From assembly GCA_034401795.1 (NCBI GenBank), contig CM067366.1, positions 81,291,391 through 81,355,390 on the forward strand: a stretch of 64,000 bases of DNA. Direction: 5' to 3'. The notes under the pieces were generated by a model, which did not search any database, had not been told where the DNA came from, and saw only the letters and a program-made list of their open reading frames with translations. The DNA comes from Chaetoderma sp. LZ-2023a. Taxonomy: Eukaryota > Mollusca > Caudofoveata > Chaetodermatida > Chaetodermatidae. Position numbers and translations under genes: made by a program. Positions 1 through 11,620 of the stretch are shown piece after piece (the first letter of the stretch is position 1; each line of letters begins with the position of its first letter).

Positions 1-300
1 CAGCAAAGATGGCCCATGTTTGACCATGTGCTAAGGATGTCAAATGAGACACCAGCACAGAGAGCCCTGGAATTCGCCCTACTCGGAGCCAGCGAATACA
101 AAGCCAGGAGAGGACGTCATTGCATAAATGTGCTAAGCATGCTACGACGTGGCCTCAAGAAAGCAGGACTCGGTACACCAAAGTGAAGAATGGACCTGAG
201 GAAGCTAAGGATTTCGGCTGAGGACAAGAGACACATTGGGCAAAAGCGAGGAAGGACTGATTGCAGTTGTAGGATGTTTCTACTACTACAGCCGCAGAAT
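1..300 (+). pseudogene. LINE 3'-end fragment (family L-A), C-terminal ORF2 remnant
   Basis: Frame 1 reads a protein end containing FDHVLRM, ALLGASEYKARRGRHCINVL and LKKAGLG, followed by a stop, then RMDLRKLRISAEDKR. The same protein end and the same terminal DNA (TGTTTCTACTACTACAGCCGCAGAAT) lie on the minus strand near 20.24-20.56 kb, so this is one repeat family. A basic tail with FGHVLRM-like wording is common at the C-terminus of non-LTR retrotransposon ORF2. The fragment is cut by the window edge and has an internal stop, so it is inactive. The LINE clade is not determined. Confidence 0.6.
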
Positions 301-360
301 ACACTAATCTTACATGGAGTCATTTGAGGCAACAATAATTATGATTTTAGTCGACTAGAA

Positions 361-2010
361 ATGACACTGCTTGAATTTAAGAAAGCATCTGGCCTAAGAA
401 TAAATAAGGATAAATCCGTTGGTTTGTTTCTTGATGAGTGGAATTCCAGAAATGATGACGTCGTGGCAATAAAGTGGTCAGACAACAATATTAAAGTGTT
501 GGGAATTTACTTCAATAGGAAAATGGATCCCTCAATCAACTAGACATATTGCCTTACTAAAGTGAAACATATTCTAGCAGGTTGGAGGCGGCGTCATTTG
601 TCAATTTTTGGAAGAACATTTGTCATTAATAAGTTGGCAATGTCCGGACTGTCGTATACAGCCTCAGTTGTCTAGATGCCAAAATATGTAGAAACTGAAA
701 TTAGTCAATTAATTCGTGCATATTTATGGAAAGATAAAACTAACCTCATATCAAATGCTGTGTGTGAACAAAAAATAAAATGGCGGGTCAGATTTAGTTC
801 ACATACCAAAAAAATGTGCGTCATTAAAAATGAAATTCCTGTATGAATTACTTTATGAAGATTCACCTTGGACACCGTTTCACGCAAGTTACTCCAAAGT
901 TGCATAGGGCCATTTCCAGTTGCAAGGATCTTCTTTTCAAATACACCACCTCCAAGTATTCGGAGGATTCCTGGGATATATCAGGACATTATGTATGTTT
1001 TCTAAAACCGCTCCATCGCCATTGGCATTGGGAGATGCATTAAACCAACAATTGTGGGGAAATGATAACATTACCGTATTAATAGAGCACCTTATTTCCC
1101 ATCATTAGCAACTAAAGGGATCCAGCATTTAGCAGATGTAATTACACCAGATTCCCGAGCGTGGGTTTCCAAGCAGATCATATCATAGAAATGTAAGCTG
1201 AGAACCATCGATGCTCAGAGATTATTAATTCAAATTAGGAAGGCAGTTCCTCTGGATTGGTTTAAATTACAAAATTTCACTAGCAAACAGGAAATAACTC
1301 CACCCATCTTGCTTTACGATGAAAATGTATTCAAATTCCATATTAGTTCTCATGACTGATATATAGTTCTGATACAAAAACATGCTAAAACACCAGAAGC
1401 TGTTGCTGTTTGGAATGACACATGTTATAAATCCTTTGAATGGAAAATTGTCTGGAAAAATTTACATCTGCCTTCCATACCATACAACGCAAAGGATGTA
1501 GCTTGGCGACTTCTCCATCGCAGACTTTGGGTTGGTCATCTATTACAAAAATGTCACGTCGCACCCAGTAATCGATGTCCGCTTTGTGAATTGCAAGAGG
1601 AAACAATTGAGTACTTATCCCTTAAATGCTCGGTCATCCTTGAGTTCTGGAATTACGTAGAAACAGTTTAAAAGGATTTCGGGACCAGTCACGTGAAATT
1701 GACGGCTAATATCATTTTATTTAGAGATTTTAAAAATTTACAAATGCATCTTACAAAGAGCCTGCAAGATGTTCTAATTTGTTTTGTTACAATGCCGGTC
1801 TGAACAATTTGATAAGGTACTGGGCCATGATAACATGAACAACTTAGTTTCCTTGAAAGCGATTGTTCACGCCAGTAAGCTAATTTTCCTTCAAGGACAA
1901 CGTTTTCGGTTGATGAAGAAAGGGAAGATTGAAAGGTTTAAATATACATGGTGTGTAACCAACTTAGTAGAATTATCACCTATGAACGGGATAATTTATA
2001 ATTTATGAAC
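361..2010 (+). pseudogene. Tx1/L1-like LINE ORF2 remnant (RT C-terminus to zinc-ribbon region)
   Basis: Several short frames line up along the plus strand like the distal half of a Tx1/L1-type ORF2. They read in order GLRINKDKSVGLFL (after the RT catalytic region), VLGIYF, RRHLSIFGRTFVINKLAMSGLSY (thumb region), LIRAYLWKDK, and WRLLHRRLWVGHLL followed by CPLCELQEE and a downstream KC at 1576-1630 (C-terminal zinc-ribbon-like motif). A 74-codon frame ends the match near 2.0 kb. Stops and frameshifts occur throughout (first stop at 541), so this is an old, dead 5'-truncated copy. It is related to, but distinct from, the Tx1-like element at 43.7-60.9 kb. Confidence 0.65.
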
Positions 2011-2079
2011 ACCACAGATCCTGTATTGAAGTACCAGAGGAGTTTAAATTAATATTAGTTGAAAAAGAAAATCTGACTA

Positions 2080-2300
2080 TTAACCCTTTAATGGCAGGAT
2101 TTGTTAAGGAATGTCAAAATATTTGCTGACTGAGTGCGCATTTGCGAGCTGAGAGAGGAATATTTTGGAAATTTAGCTCTGGAGTGGCTGGCTGCGTTGT
2201 CGATGCAGTCATTCAACTGGTAAGTTTTCAAAAATGGTCTTCTATTGGCCTTCAAATTGAAATTAACATTCCTCAATACCGCTGAAGAGACCGGGTTTTG
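2080..2300. repeat. MITE-B-like hairpin remnant
   Basis: Begins TTAACCCTTTAATGG, contains an imperfect palindrome (CTGGAGTGGCTGGCTGCG / ATGCAGTCATTCAACTGG) and a TTTTCAAAAATGGTCTTC arm, as in the other MITE-B copies. It is degenerate, and its right limit is unclear. Confidence 0.45.
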
Positions 2301-2959
2301 GTCTCATCACTATAGAATAGTTTTAAAACGCCACCATGATGATTAAAAATTTTCTTAGTTTGCCGAGGATAGAAATAATGTAATGTTTTAAATCCCATCT
2401 GTATCATTTTGTGTAACATTTTTAAGAATAGATTTTATATATATATTAACGCTTAAATGCGGGTATCCGTTGATTGGAGGCGGTTGCTGGCTTATCTAAC
2501 TGCTGCTTCCATTCATTTGGGGTGTTTTTAATGGCCAGTATTATACTAAGATCATTGCATTGTTTGATTTGCAAACGATCCGTGGTAAGCGACCACGGAC
2601 ATTTTCGGAAAGTAAAGAGAAAGATTAATTTATTTCCTATTGTTCGCTGTATTACTGACAAAACGTTTGCGTTTAAATACTCGCGTTTTGTCGGGCTACA
2701 AAATCAATTACCCGGGCCTATTCAGAAACTGGTCATAATAATGTATGTATGGCGTTTATTGTATTACGGCAGTATATATTTTTATTGGGAATATATTTTG
2801 AATCATATTATTTATGATGGAAAGACTGGCGAATTTTTGAAAGTTTTTTTTTTTTTTACGTCTGTTTAGTGTTAATGTATTGTATAGTTTTGTTAGCCTT
2901 TTATATATTTTCTGATATTAAAGGTTTTCCGCACGGTCCATTGATCGTGTCATCAAAAA

Positions 2960-2961
2960 AT

Positions 2962-3029
<68 letters not shown>

Positions 3030-3260
3030 CGTAGTAGTAGTAATCGTAGTGGCTATGGTGGCGATGGTGGTGATGGTGGTAGTAGAGATGAATGCGGTGG
3101 TGAGGTTCTGGTAATGGTGGTGATCGTGGTGATTGCGATGGCAGTGGCAGTTGGTTTGTTGCTTTCGTCGGCAGCGGCGGCATCGGCGGCATTGGTAGTG
3201 TCTGCGTCTGTGGCGGCAGGGGTTGGGGATGGTACGACGGGAGCGATGACATGAGGACAA
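2960..3260. repeat. (TAG)n microsatellite grading into GGT/GGC-rich triplet repeat
   Basis: About 25 TAG units, followed by imperfect GGTGAT and GGC triplets. Long open frames here are poly-Val, poly-Thr or poly-Tyr artefacts. Nothing else recognisable lies between 2.30 and 2.96 kb. Confidence 0.95.
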
Positions 3261-3537
3261 CAATGGTGGTGATGATAAGGAAGAGGAGAATAAAAAATTG
3301 AAGGAGGTGTAAGATGGTATACTTACGTAAGTCAAAACTTGGCGGTATTCGACTGTCATAATCTTGCAACAATGCTTGCAGAAAGTCTGTTCTGTAAAAT
3401 TGCAAAAGTATATTTATACAAATTCGTTACTATATATCAGATATTCTGCTTTATATCATAGGCATATGAAGCAGGTGGTGGGAAGGCAGCTGCCATCCTC
3501 CTCCACAACCGCACCCTTGTATCTAGATATGAGTTTT

Positions 3538-3580
3538 CACCACACGCACGAACGCACGCACGCACGTACGCCCACACACA

Positions 3581-3668
<88 letters not shown>

Positions 3669-3674
3669 CACACG
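3538..3674. repeat. (CACG)n microsatellite with (CA)n end
   Basis: Nearly pure CACG tetranucleotide, about 25 units, ending in a short CA run. A small (CAC)n tract follows at 3826-3850. Confidence 0.95.
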
Positions 3675-3859
3675 GTTTAAGTGTCTAAATCTGAAATTTC
3701 ATATTTACACACCAAGCCCAAAAAATGCAGGAGATGTCTTCTCAGAACATCTAAATTTCAAAATTGTTCAGATCAAATACATCCGGACACCAGGACTTGG
3801 TTTGCTTCCCTCTTCCTCCCAACCCAACCCCACCACCACCACCACCACAACCACAGACA

Positions 3860-4990
3860 CGTCGATCCCCACTTTTGGATACCTTTTGGACACCTTCCTA
3901 TGCCTATGAATATTGTAGCAGAGATTTTGTAATTGGGCTAACAATGTGTGCCGGGACAAGACATAAATAGGTTTAGAATAGGGGAAGCAAGTTACTGATA
4001 GCTGTTAGCTTGAGTCTCTAACCAATGCATCTGTTAGGCATTTACCATGGATTTCCATTATGGTTTACGGGCATATAATACATAATTTCGGAAACGGTTC
4101 CCTCCCTTTTCTCAGAAAGTACAGATAGTGGTGTAGGTACGCGTACCGAGCAGGCCATTCTAATTCATGACTGTCATCTACCGGGTTGTTGGTGATGGGT
4201 GAAGGGGCATAGTAACTCACCGGTGACACAATGGAGCTACCTGATCGTTGCTATACAGTTAATATTTTGCCTCATCATGTGCGTGTTGCTCTGTATTGGC
4301 CAGCCGACGTTGCCACAAGACAGTTCCCTTTCGAATTACCAGTTGAGAGGTTACCAATAAACCAACTGAACGAGCGAATGAGCCATTAATATGGGGAGGC
4401 GATTGCCCGTGCTGGTAGCATTGTTGGGGTACAAATCCTGGTAGACTATCAGGCGATCAGGTGGCTAATTTCCCTCAGTAATGTGTAAGGCGCTTCCTCG
4501 ATGGGTTGCATGGATCGACGACTTTGCATCCTCTTCAAAGGACGTGGAAGTTTTGATGAAAATTACGATATTCCTGCCTTCAAATGAAAAAGGACGCGAG
4601 GAAATATTTTCCTACAAATTTGATTTTTATATAGTTAGAATCTACACTAAACATAGATTCTAGCCTATAGTGTTAATATGTTGACACAAAATGTATTAAT
4701 GGGGAATATTTGGATTTAAAGTTGAATGATACCCTCAGTTTTTACACCCTAACATATATTCCCTATGGAGCAGACACCTGTTATATAACACATAAAAAGG
4801 ACATAATTTGCACTTTGACAAGATTATTAGATCTCACTTTCTGGTCATATGTGTTAAATTCTAAACAAATCATAAATACAACCGAAAAATGCCGATTTTA
4901 TTAACCTCGCCTTTTTATTTCATAGTAAATATGTGGACAAGTCATACGGTCAAACTAGCGCGTGCACATTGAGATTTGTGTCTCCATTGT
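3860..4990. other. Non-coding stretch, no gene seen
   Basis: No open frame with recognisable protein sequence. A weak tRNA-like B-box string (GGGGTACAAATCCTGG, near 4424) was not convincing enough to call a SINE. Confidence 0.5.
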
Positions 4991-5053
4991 TGAGCATGCA
5001 ACGCCACCACCATCACCACCACCATCACAACCACAATCATCATCATCATTATC

Positions 5054-5560
5054 ATCTTACAGAGCAAGCATGCACAGCAATGGGGAAGACGCTATAGATG
5101 GCGTAAACTAGTTAATGCCTGATGGCAGCCTGAAATCACACTTATTGGACACGATTTCATTCAGTATTTCTGAGATGCTACTACACCAGATACACTACAC
5201 TACATCATCGTCATCCTCTCCCTCCGCCTCCTCCTCCTCCTCTCCTCCTCCTCCTCCTCCTCCTCCTCCTCCTCCTCATCATCATCATCATCATCGTCAC
5301 CACCATCAACACCGGCACCACCACCACCACGACCACCACCACCACCACCACCACCACCACCACCACCATCATCATCATCATTATTATCATCATCATCATC
5401 ATCACATGGATTAGGCAAGTGGATCTGGTGTAGTAGCATCTCAGAAATACTGAATGAAATCGTGTCCAATAAGTGTGATTTCAGGCTGCCATCAGGCATT
5501 AACTAGTTTACGCCATCTATAGCGTCTTCCCCATTGCTGTGCATGCTTGCTCTGTAAGAT
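5054..5560. repeat. Perfect 138-bp inverted repeat around a pyrimidine-rich triplet tract
   Basis: Arms 5054-5191 and 5423-5560 are exact reverse complements over 138 bp by direct comparison. The spacer of about 231 bp is (CCT)n, (CAT)n and (CAC)n, almost free of G on this strand. Both arms can encode the same peptide start (MPDGSLKSHLLDTISFS), on opposite strands, which follows from the symmetry and does not show a gene. A transcript would form a very stable hairpin, and the spacer is a candidate triplex-forming tract. It could be a foldback transposon, a recent inverted duplication or an assembly artefact. Confidence 0.93.
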
Positions 5561-7215
5561 TGAAAGGTTTTGCTATAGAACACATAGCGAAAATGACTGA
5601 ATCAGATGCTCGGTTCGCCTAAGCCTCACTCAGGATGCCAGTCTGCAAGCGAAGTCCTTCTCAATCGATCTCCGCTCAAGTCAGGTTTAGGCTGAGATTA
5701 CCTGATCATCGGGTTAGCCGGTAACATGGACTTAGCTGCGCCATAGGTGTGCAATTGGCCGTGATCAGAACCTCCCGAGTTAGCTGTCACGTCCCATCCC
5801 GACGACTTTGATTCGACAGCGGAATTTCATCTGCGAGGAATGAACACCTCTGTACACTGCCTTACCTGCATGCACCTATGAGTGTGGCCAGCAAATGTGT
5901 ATAGTGGCGGCAATGCGGCCCCTGAGAAACGATGGGCGTGCGATCCCTGATGGCCAGCGTGGCGATGAGCCGGCACGCGCCCATCGGCTACACGATCTTC
6001 TCACCATTAAGACACATGTCTCATGATTTTGTTTAGTTTTGCTATGTTTTCCTGCATTGAAATAGTGAGAACAACTTGTTCGTAAAGTAAGGAACCAGTT
6101 GACACAATGGCGGTGGGTCAGCATCTTTTGAACGTGCGCAATCAGTTGTCTTCCAATTGGCTTGTGCATATCAGAGTGATGTTGACTGTGTCTTCTGCGG
6201 ACTGCGCATAACTTCCTTACGTCACAATGAGATCACGTAGCAAATCGGATTGGTGTTATTTATCTGGTTTAGGTAATGTGTGTAGGATTCAATACAGGCC
6301 ATTTATGGACCCGCTTGTAAAATATCAGATGTTATACACCGATATATGCCGTGCCGCAGATGTGCTTAAATGCATGTACATCGAGCGGTCCGATTATGAT
6401 AACGAACAACTTGTCGATAATGTGCATAATCAATGACTGCTTTGATGGTTCATTCGCATACAAATGAATAAATATAGCGACAAGAGCTATTAGAGATTGC
6501 CGACCCTCACCGCCCCGTTCTGCCACATTGTATAAACCTTTCTGATATTCCTGATTTCTTTTAATTATGCAGATTTATTTTAGATTTTCCGGATTTGTTC
6601 AGATGTTCTGGATGCTTTATCAATATAGTGGAATCCTAGCGTATGGTCACACACATCCTTTCCTACGTTAAAATTTGAGCCAAATTGTGCCAGAATTTCC
6701 GATATATTCGACGACCCAGAATTCAACCAAATCCGGTTGCGGGTACTTTAATCCGGATCACAGCCAATGTGCGCTGGTGTGTTATGTTAAATGTTGAGTC
6801 AAATCCGACTCACAGACAGGCACACTGACAGACCCTATCGCAATACCATCTTCCCCTCAAAGGTCGAGGATAATAATAGTATTTGATGCAAGCCGTAACT
6901 CGCGGCAAAATAGATTCTCTTTTTGTCATGTTGAGGGAATGCATTTTAGCAAATTCCTACGGTTTATTGCTTAATATGTGTGTATATAAATCACGAAGAC
7001 GAGCTTTGTATTTACAAGAGCACGCGTGTTATTTCAACCGGACTGCGCAGGACAGCGAAAACACGTCTTCTGCGCTATCTGAAAAATATCCGGGATGGGT
7101 GGGGGTGGGGTTGGGGGAGGGCTGATAAAACTCGTCGCTCGCGAAGTCAATAACAACACGCGAGGTCAATACCGAAGACTAGCTAAATAAACCAATCAGT
7201 TAAAAGTATCAAGGA
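5561..7215. other. Unique-looking non-coding stretch
   Basis: No supported gene. The part at 6660-6860 (CAAATCCGGTTGCGGGTAC ... CCGACTCACAGACAGGCACAC) resembles the 3' tail of a dispersed retroposon but has no coding content. Short frames have no recognisable motif. Confidence 0.4.
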
Positions 7216-7218
7216 TAC

Positions 7219-7336
7219 AATGGACCTTTCGAAGTTTATCCATCCATCATATGACCTCACGCGTGACGTGTAGGATGACGACATAATCATGACGTCATGA
7301 ATGATTCGAAATAGTCCGTCTTTAGCTAGTGATGTG
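7219..7336 (+). mobile_element. MITE-A half copy (left arm)
   Basis: Starts AATGGACCTTTC, continues into CATCCATCATATGACCTCA and TCATGACGTCATGAATGA, and ends at AGTCCGTCTTTAGC. The central palindrome and right arm are missing. It carries one TGACGTCA site (7290-7297). Confidence 0.6.
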
Positions 7337-7798
7337 CGAGGCGTGGTTAAAATTGGAAATGTCCATTAAGTCACATTTAATATAGTACAACCTGTCTATA
7401 GTGGAGACATCTGTGCGCGCATTAAACACGGTCTCTGAAAACACTGTCGCCTCTAAATCAGATTATTTGCTATGGTAAAGACATTTTCGAGTCACAGCAT
7501 GGTGGTTCCCATCGACAGTTGGCCGTATAGACAGGCTTGAGTGTAGTGAACTATAATTATTCCGCTCAAGTAAATCCCTTATTTAAATATTCCCTATGCC
7601 CGGATAGATGAAATCCCAGATGCAATAAATGTCTATGGATAATTACGTGAAATTACCAGGCAGTCACCGGGAGAGATTTGACCTCACAATGCAAGTCTAA
7701 TGACTCAATCAACCTGAGAGCCAATTACTGTCTTCACAAGTAACTACATTTTGGGATGTACCACACGTGATTCAGCACCATGCCGATGTCAATTACGC

Positions 7799-8180
7799 AA
7801 TGGATCTTTCCATATGACGTCATAATCAGCTAAGCGATGCGTAGGATGACGTCATAATCATTACGTCATATATGATTCTATACGGCCCGGCTTCAAATCT
7901 TAATAGTCCGACACGTTGTACAAATCGTATGTCGCCACTATTTAATAAACATGCTGTTGAATATTTTGAAACTAATTTGACTGGGAGCTGTTGCTACCAT
8001 AGGCAGTAGCAACACCCAGTCAAATTAGTTTCAAAATATTCAACAGCTTAAGCCGTATATTTTTCTGGAAAACTGATAGTCAGGGAGATCACAAAGATCT
8101 ATCGATCCCAACCCGATCGAAGTGTGAGAGGAGCTTAGCTAGAGAAGGACGGGGCATAGCTAAAAATAGAAAGGTCCATT
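7799..8180 (+). mobile_element. MITE-A, near full-length copy with central palindrome
   Basis: Ends AATGGATCTTTC and GAAAGGTCCATT form short terminal inverted repeats. The left arm carries two TGACGTCA palindromes (7815 and 7847). The centre (7954-8046) is a long palindrome built on CTGTTGAATATTTTGAAAC and its complement. The right arm contains GATCGATCCCAAC- and GGGGCATAGCTAAAA-type sequence shared with the other copies. It has no coding capacity and behaves as a non-autonomous DNA element. Confidence 0.8.
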
Positions 8181-8517
8181 CAGGAGGGAATTCCAGACTC
8201 TAACAAAATTTCACAGATTATCAATGTTGTAGACAATCAATTATGTCAGATCTGTGGACATTGTTTCGTCATGAGAAACGGGAACGAGGCTCCTGAAAGC
8301 TTGACACATGACTGTTGGTATGGCAACAGATCAAAGATTCATACCGTACCATTCAAATTATATTGATATTTATCGATAATTGCACAGCTTGCCAGTTTGT
8401 CAACAAATGAGGGATGCATGTCTAGCTAAGTCCCACCAACATTTCGAATCGATTTGAAACGTTGAATCCGGAATTACCAGAATCCAAATTTCAAGATATC
8501 TGTTAAGGTATATAAGC

Positions 8518-8556
8518 AGTTGAATATTTTGAAACTAATTTGAATAGAGATTATGT
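8518..8556 (+). mobile_element. MITE-A core fragment
   Basis: Only one arm of the palindrome (GTTGAATATTTTGAAACTAA) is present. Confidence 0.5.
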
Positions 8557-8689
8557 ATACGCATGGACACTGGACAGAATGTTTATTAAATGGTAAATTT
8601 ATCAAAGACATACAATTCATACACGGGCATGGCGGGCATTTCTCCTTTAATTATGAGTTTGACGACAGCTAACTAGTGATGTAACAGAT

Positions 8690-9058
8690 GGATTCTATGT
8701 GCATCTCAAATATATGACGTCACACTCAATACGTCATATCTAGGCTGATGTCACATTCACAATGCATACTGAATGACGTATCTAATTTCGTTATGACAAT
8801 TTAAAAGTTCGTCAAGTGTACGAATTGCATGTATTTATGGATTTACTATTTATTAAACATTCTGTTGAATATTTTGAAATTAATTTAACACGACACCGTT
8901 GCTGCCATATGTATCAACATCACCCAGTCAAATTAGTTTCAAAATATTCAACAGCTTACACTGAAAGTAGGATTATGATAATTCAGAGTTGAAACGGGCA
9001 CAAAACGCGGGCGGTATTTAGCTAGAAATGGGCTGGCAGAGCTAGAGATAGATACCTC
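8690..9058 (+). mobile_element. MITE-A copy
   Basis: Left arm with ATATGACGTCACAC, palindromic core 8862-8954 (left arm mutated, right arm intact), and a degenerate right arm with TTAGCTAGAAATGGGC. The terminal repeats are worn. Confidence 0.65.
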
Positions 9059-9183
9059 TATTGATTAAGCCCTCAGATTCTCGAGTGACAGATCGGATCC
9101 CTTCATTCGATACGAGGGTGATTAGTTAGTAACTAGCGTATTGCGATTTTAGGTGATAAAACAAAGCCGATGGAGGTCAACTG

Positions 9184-9310
9184 TGGTTGTTTGGCTGGTT
9201 GTTTGGCTGGTTGGTTGCTTGATTGATTGGTTGCTTGATTGATTGATTGATTAATTGATTTGTTGGTTGGTTGGTTGGTTGGTTGGTTGGTTGGCTGGTT
9301 GGTTGGTTGG

Positions 9311-9387
<77 letters not shown>

Positions 9388-9388
9388 A
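9184..9388. repeat. (TTGG)n / (TTGA)n tetranucleotide repeat
   Basis: TTGGC/TTGG units give way to a run of about 20 TTGA units. The opposite strand reads as a meaningless Asn-Gln-Ser repeat frame. Confidence 0.95.
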
Positions 9389-9810
9389 CTTAGAAAGTAA
9401 CATACTTGGCAATATTGAAAAATATCCGTGATGGTGTCCACTGCTCGTGTGTTTATAAACTGCCTGTTAAATTTTGAAAACAAAACCACTCCGGGCACGC
9501 GAAAGCATTACAATTTGCATATGTATAATTAAATATTCATCTAATAACGAATTATTTATTCACAGCGTCGCTGGTTTATATTGACGTTAACAGGGCAATA
9601 GTCCGGTTATAAACATCCACAGTGCCATTTGTTGTTCAGGACACGAGCCGATCGATAGCTCTTAAGACACCAGGTCGTACGAAATCTCGCGTAAACACGC
9701 TATCGTGTTTCCCATAAACTACTTACAACAATACAGATCTAAAGCCCCAAAGTATGTGGCGACATCAGCTGCCAAAAACCGCAGTGTAGCCAGGAATGAC
9801 AACAAAAGGC

Positions 9811-10195
9811 AATGGACCTCTCTAGTTTTTGCTAAGCCCCGCCCACCTCTAGCCAAGTTCCACCCACACGGTGCTCGAGTTGGGATCGAGCGATCCCTGA
9901 CCTCACTGACCATCAATTTCAAGAAGACTATAGAGATAAGCTGTTAAATATTTTGAAACTAATTTGAGTGCGCGCTGTTGCTGCCTATGGCAGCAACAAC
10001 GCCCAGTCAAATTAGTTTCAAAATCTTCAACAGAATCCATATTAAGTAGTAAAGCCATACAATTCGTATAAGAACGCATCGCCCGTGTTCGATTATGCCT
10101 TTGTGACGTACTTATCTACGTCATTCCTTGCGTCATAATGATGTCATTAATTATGATGATATTCAACACGTCACGTAGTTAATTTTGACAAAACT
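9811..10195 (-). mobile_element. MITE-A copy, reverse orientation
   Basis: Begins AATGGACCTCTCTAGTTTTT followed by the CCCCGCCCACCTCTAGC block, then the core palindrome 9941-10033, then the CGTCA-rich arm. The far end is degraded. Confidence 0.7.
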
Positions 10196-10342
10196 ACGTA
10201 AAACACTGCAGCTAACCATAGCCTAAATTAAAACAGTCTAAATAAACAGCAAACTGAAGTAAGACCTGAAGAAACAATCGCTATAAGATCATGTGCTAAA
10301 TCAAGGAACGAGTGAATGAACGCGCCATCGAAAGAAGAGATG

Positions 10343-10493
10343 ACATGATAAATGAAATCATGTCCACAGTTAATTGTGGGGCAATGTCCGGAGAAAGCTA
10401 ACCTCGCTGTACAGAAGATTGAAATTATCTTTGAATCGCAAACCGGTTTTAGAAAAGGAAAGTCCACACTAGATAATATTTCTTTCTCCGTAT
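10343..10493 (+). pseudogene. LINE RT fragment, N-terminal piece
   Basis: Encodes IFESQTGFRKGKSTLDNI, the conserved RT motif (TGFR-G-ST-DNI) that precedes the first catalytic Asp in CR1/jockey-like non-LTR elements. The frame is interrupted by the MITE-B insertion that follows, and the match resumes beyond it. Wording is close to AGFRAGLSTVDNIF in the LINE at the right edge of the window. Confidence 0.65.
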
Positions 10494-10734
10494 TTAACCC
10501 CTCAACCCTCGAATTTGTTCAAGAAAATTTAAATTTTCTCATGGAAAATGTCCATTTACAGACCAAGAGAAGACTAGTTTTGAAAATTTACCACTGGAAT
10601 GACTGACTCGGTTATCTAGCCAGTCATTCCAGTGGTAAATTAAAAAAAATAATGGGTTTTTTGGTCTGCAAATGGGCATTTCTCAAGACCATTACAGAAG
10701 CCGTTTTTGGCCGATATGCGTGTTAAAGGGTTAA
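10494..10734. mobile_element. MITE-B copy with TTAA at both ends, inserted in a LINE
   Basis: TTAACCCCTC at the left and AAAGGGTTAA at the right: the element is bounded by TTAA on both sides, as expected for a TTAA target duplication (piggyBac- or Kolobok-type). The core is CCACTGGAATGACTGACTCG and its complement around 10591-10636. Longer arms pair CAGACCAAGAGAAGAC with TTTTTGGTCTGC. It splits the RT reading of the surrounding LINE. Confidence 0.7.
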
Positions 10735-10930
10735 TAGACGAACTGCTATTTGAGCAAAGAAAGAACCTCTATTGTTGCTTCGTTGACTTCTGACAGGCAT
10801 TTGATATCGCATGGAGCCTTTTGGATAAACGCTTATTAAAACCAACATAGCTGGCCCTACAATTATATGTACTATGTACAAGATCCTTAGTCACATACAA
10901 TAAAATTGACTTTTCGTGCAAGGAGAAAAT
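10735..10930 (+). pseudogene. LINE RT fragment, continuation after MITE-B
   Basis: Reads LIDELLFEQRKNLYCCFVDF, a stop, then QAFDIAWSLLDKRLL. The FVDF...AFD block contains the first RT catalytic Asp. Stops are present, so it is a pseudogene. It ends at a C-rich tract (10,937-10,990). Confidence 0.6.
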
Positions 10931-10936
10931 ATAACA

Positions 10937-10990
10937 CCCCTACCCTCCCCCTCCCCCTGCCCCCCCCCCCCTGCCCCCCCCCCCCCACCG
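10937..10990. repeat. C-rich low-complexity tract
   Basis: Runs of C up to about 12 bases broken by T, A or G. Confidence 0.85.
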
Positions 10991-11045
10991 TTCTAGATCA
11001 TGTAAGTGTCAATGTATTAGAGTCTTTATTATGTAATACTCATCT

Positions 11046-11137
11046 TGTTGAATATTTTGAAACTAATTTGACTGGAAATTGTTGATACCTAAGGCAGCAA
11101 CAACTTCTAGTTAAATTAGTTTCAAAATAGTCAAAAG
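11046..11137. mobile_element. MITE-A core only
   Basis: TGTTGAATATTTTGAAACTA, GCAGCAACA and the complementary TTAGTTTCAAAATAGTCAA. The outer arms are not recognisable. Confidence 0.6.
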
Positions 11138-11297
11138 TTTACCTGTATGTTTGCATGTAATCCTCATGGCCAAACTATTGAAGGCACTTCTATAACTGAG
11201 GGCATATACCCAGGCAGACACGCTAGGTTCTCTCTGATTGGTTGAAAAATAAAAGATGACAGCCACCATAAGCCCACCGCATATGGCTTAGAGGCGC

Positions 11298-11620
11298 AAT
11301 GGGGCAATCCAGTTTTAGCAATACCTCGCCCATCTCTAGCTAAGCGCCACTCACACTTCAGCCCTGTTGGGATCGATCGATCCCTTGCTCCCTGACTATC
11401 AATTTACGGAAACCGATACAGGTATGCTGTTTAATATTTTGAAACTAATTTAACTGGGCGCTGTTGCTGCCTATGGCAGCAGCAGCCTCCCGTCAAATCA
11501 GTTTCAAAATATTCAACAGCACGTTTATTAAATAGTAAAGACATACAATTCATACAACAACGCTTAGTCCGCCATCAATTAAGCGTTCGTGACGAACTTA
11601 GCTACGTCAATCATAACTGG
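11298..11620 (-). mobile_element. MITE-A copy, reverse orientation, truncated
   Basis: AATGGGGCAATCCAGTTTTAGC opens the copy, core palindrome 11427-11519, then TTTATTAAATAGTAAAGACA and a shortened CGTCA arm. Confidence 0.7.

Noticed and set aside
2869-3405. Long poly-Val, poly-Thr and poly-Tyr open frames
   Set aside because: They are translations of the TAG/GGT microsatellite.
3437-3909. Frames with Thr-His-Ala-Arg or Cys-Val-Arg-Ala repeats
   Set aside because: Artefacts of (CACG)n; the same occurs at 31.8, 61.3 and 62.0 kb.
4395-4440. tRNA-like A/B-box string considered as a tRNA or SINE head
   Set aside because: Only the B-box resembles consensus; no cloverleaf could be formed convincingly and no second copy was found in the window.
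5115-5499. Two frames starting with the same peptide on opposite strands
   Set aside because: Consequence of the perfect inverted repeat; the bodies are triplet-repeat translations.
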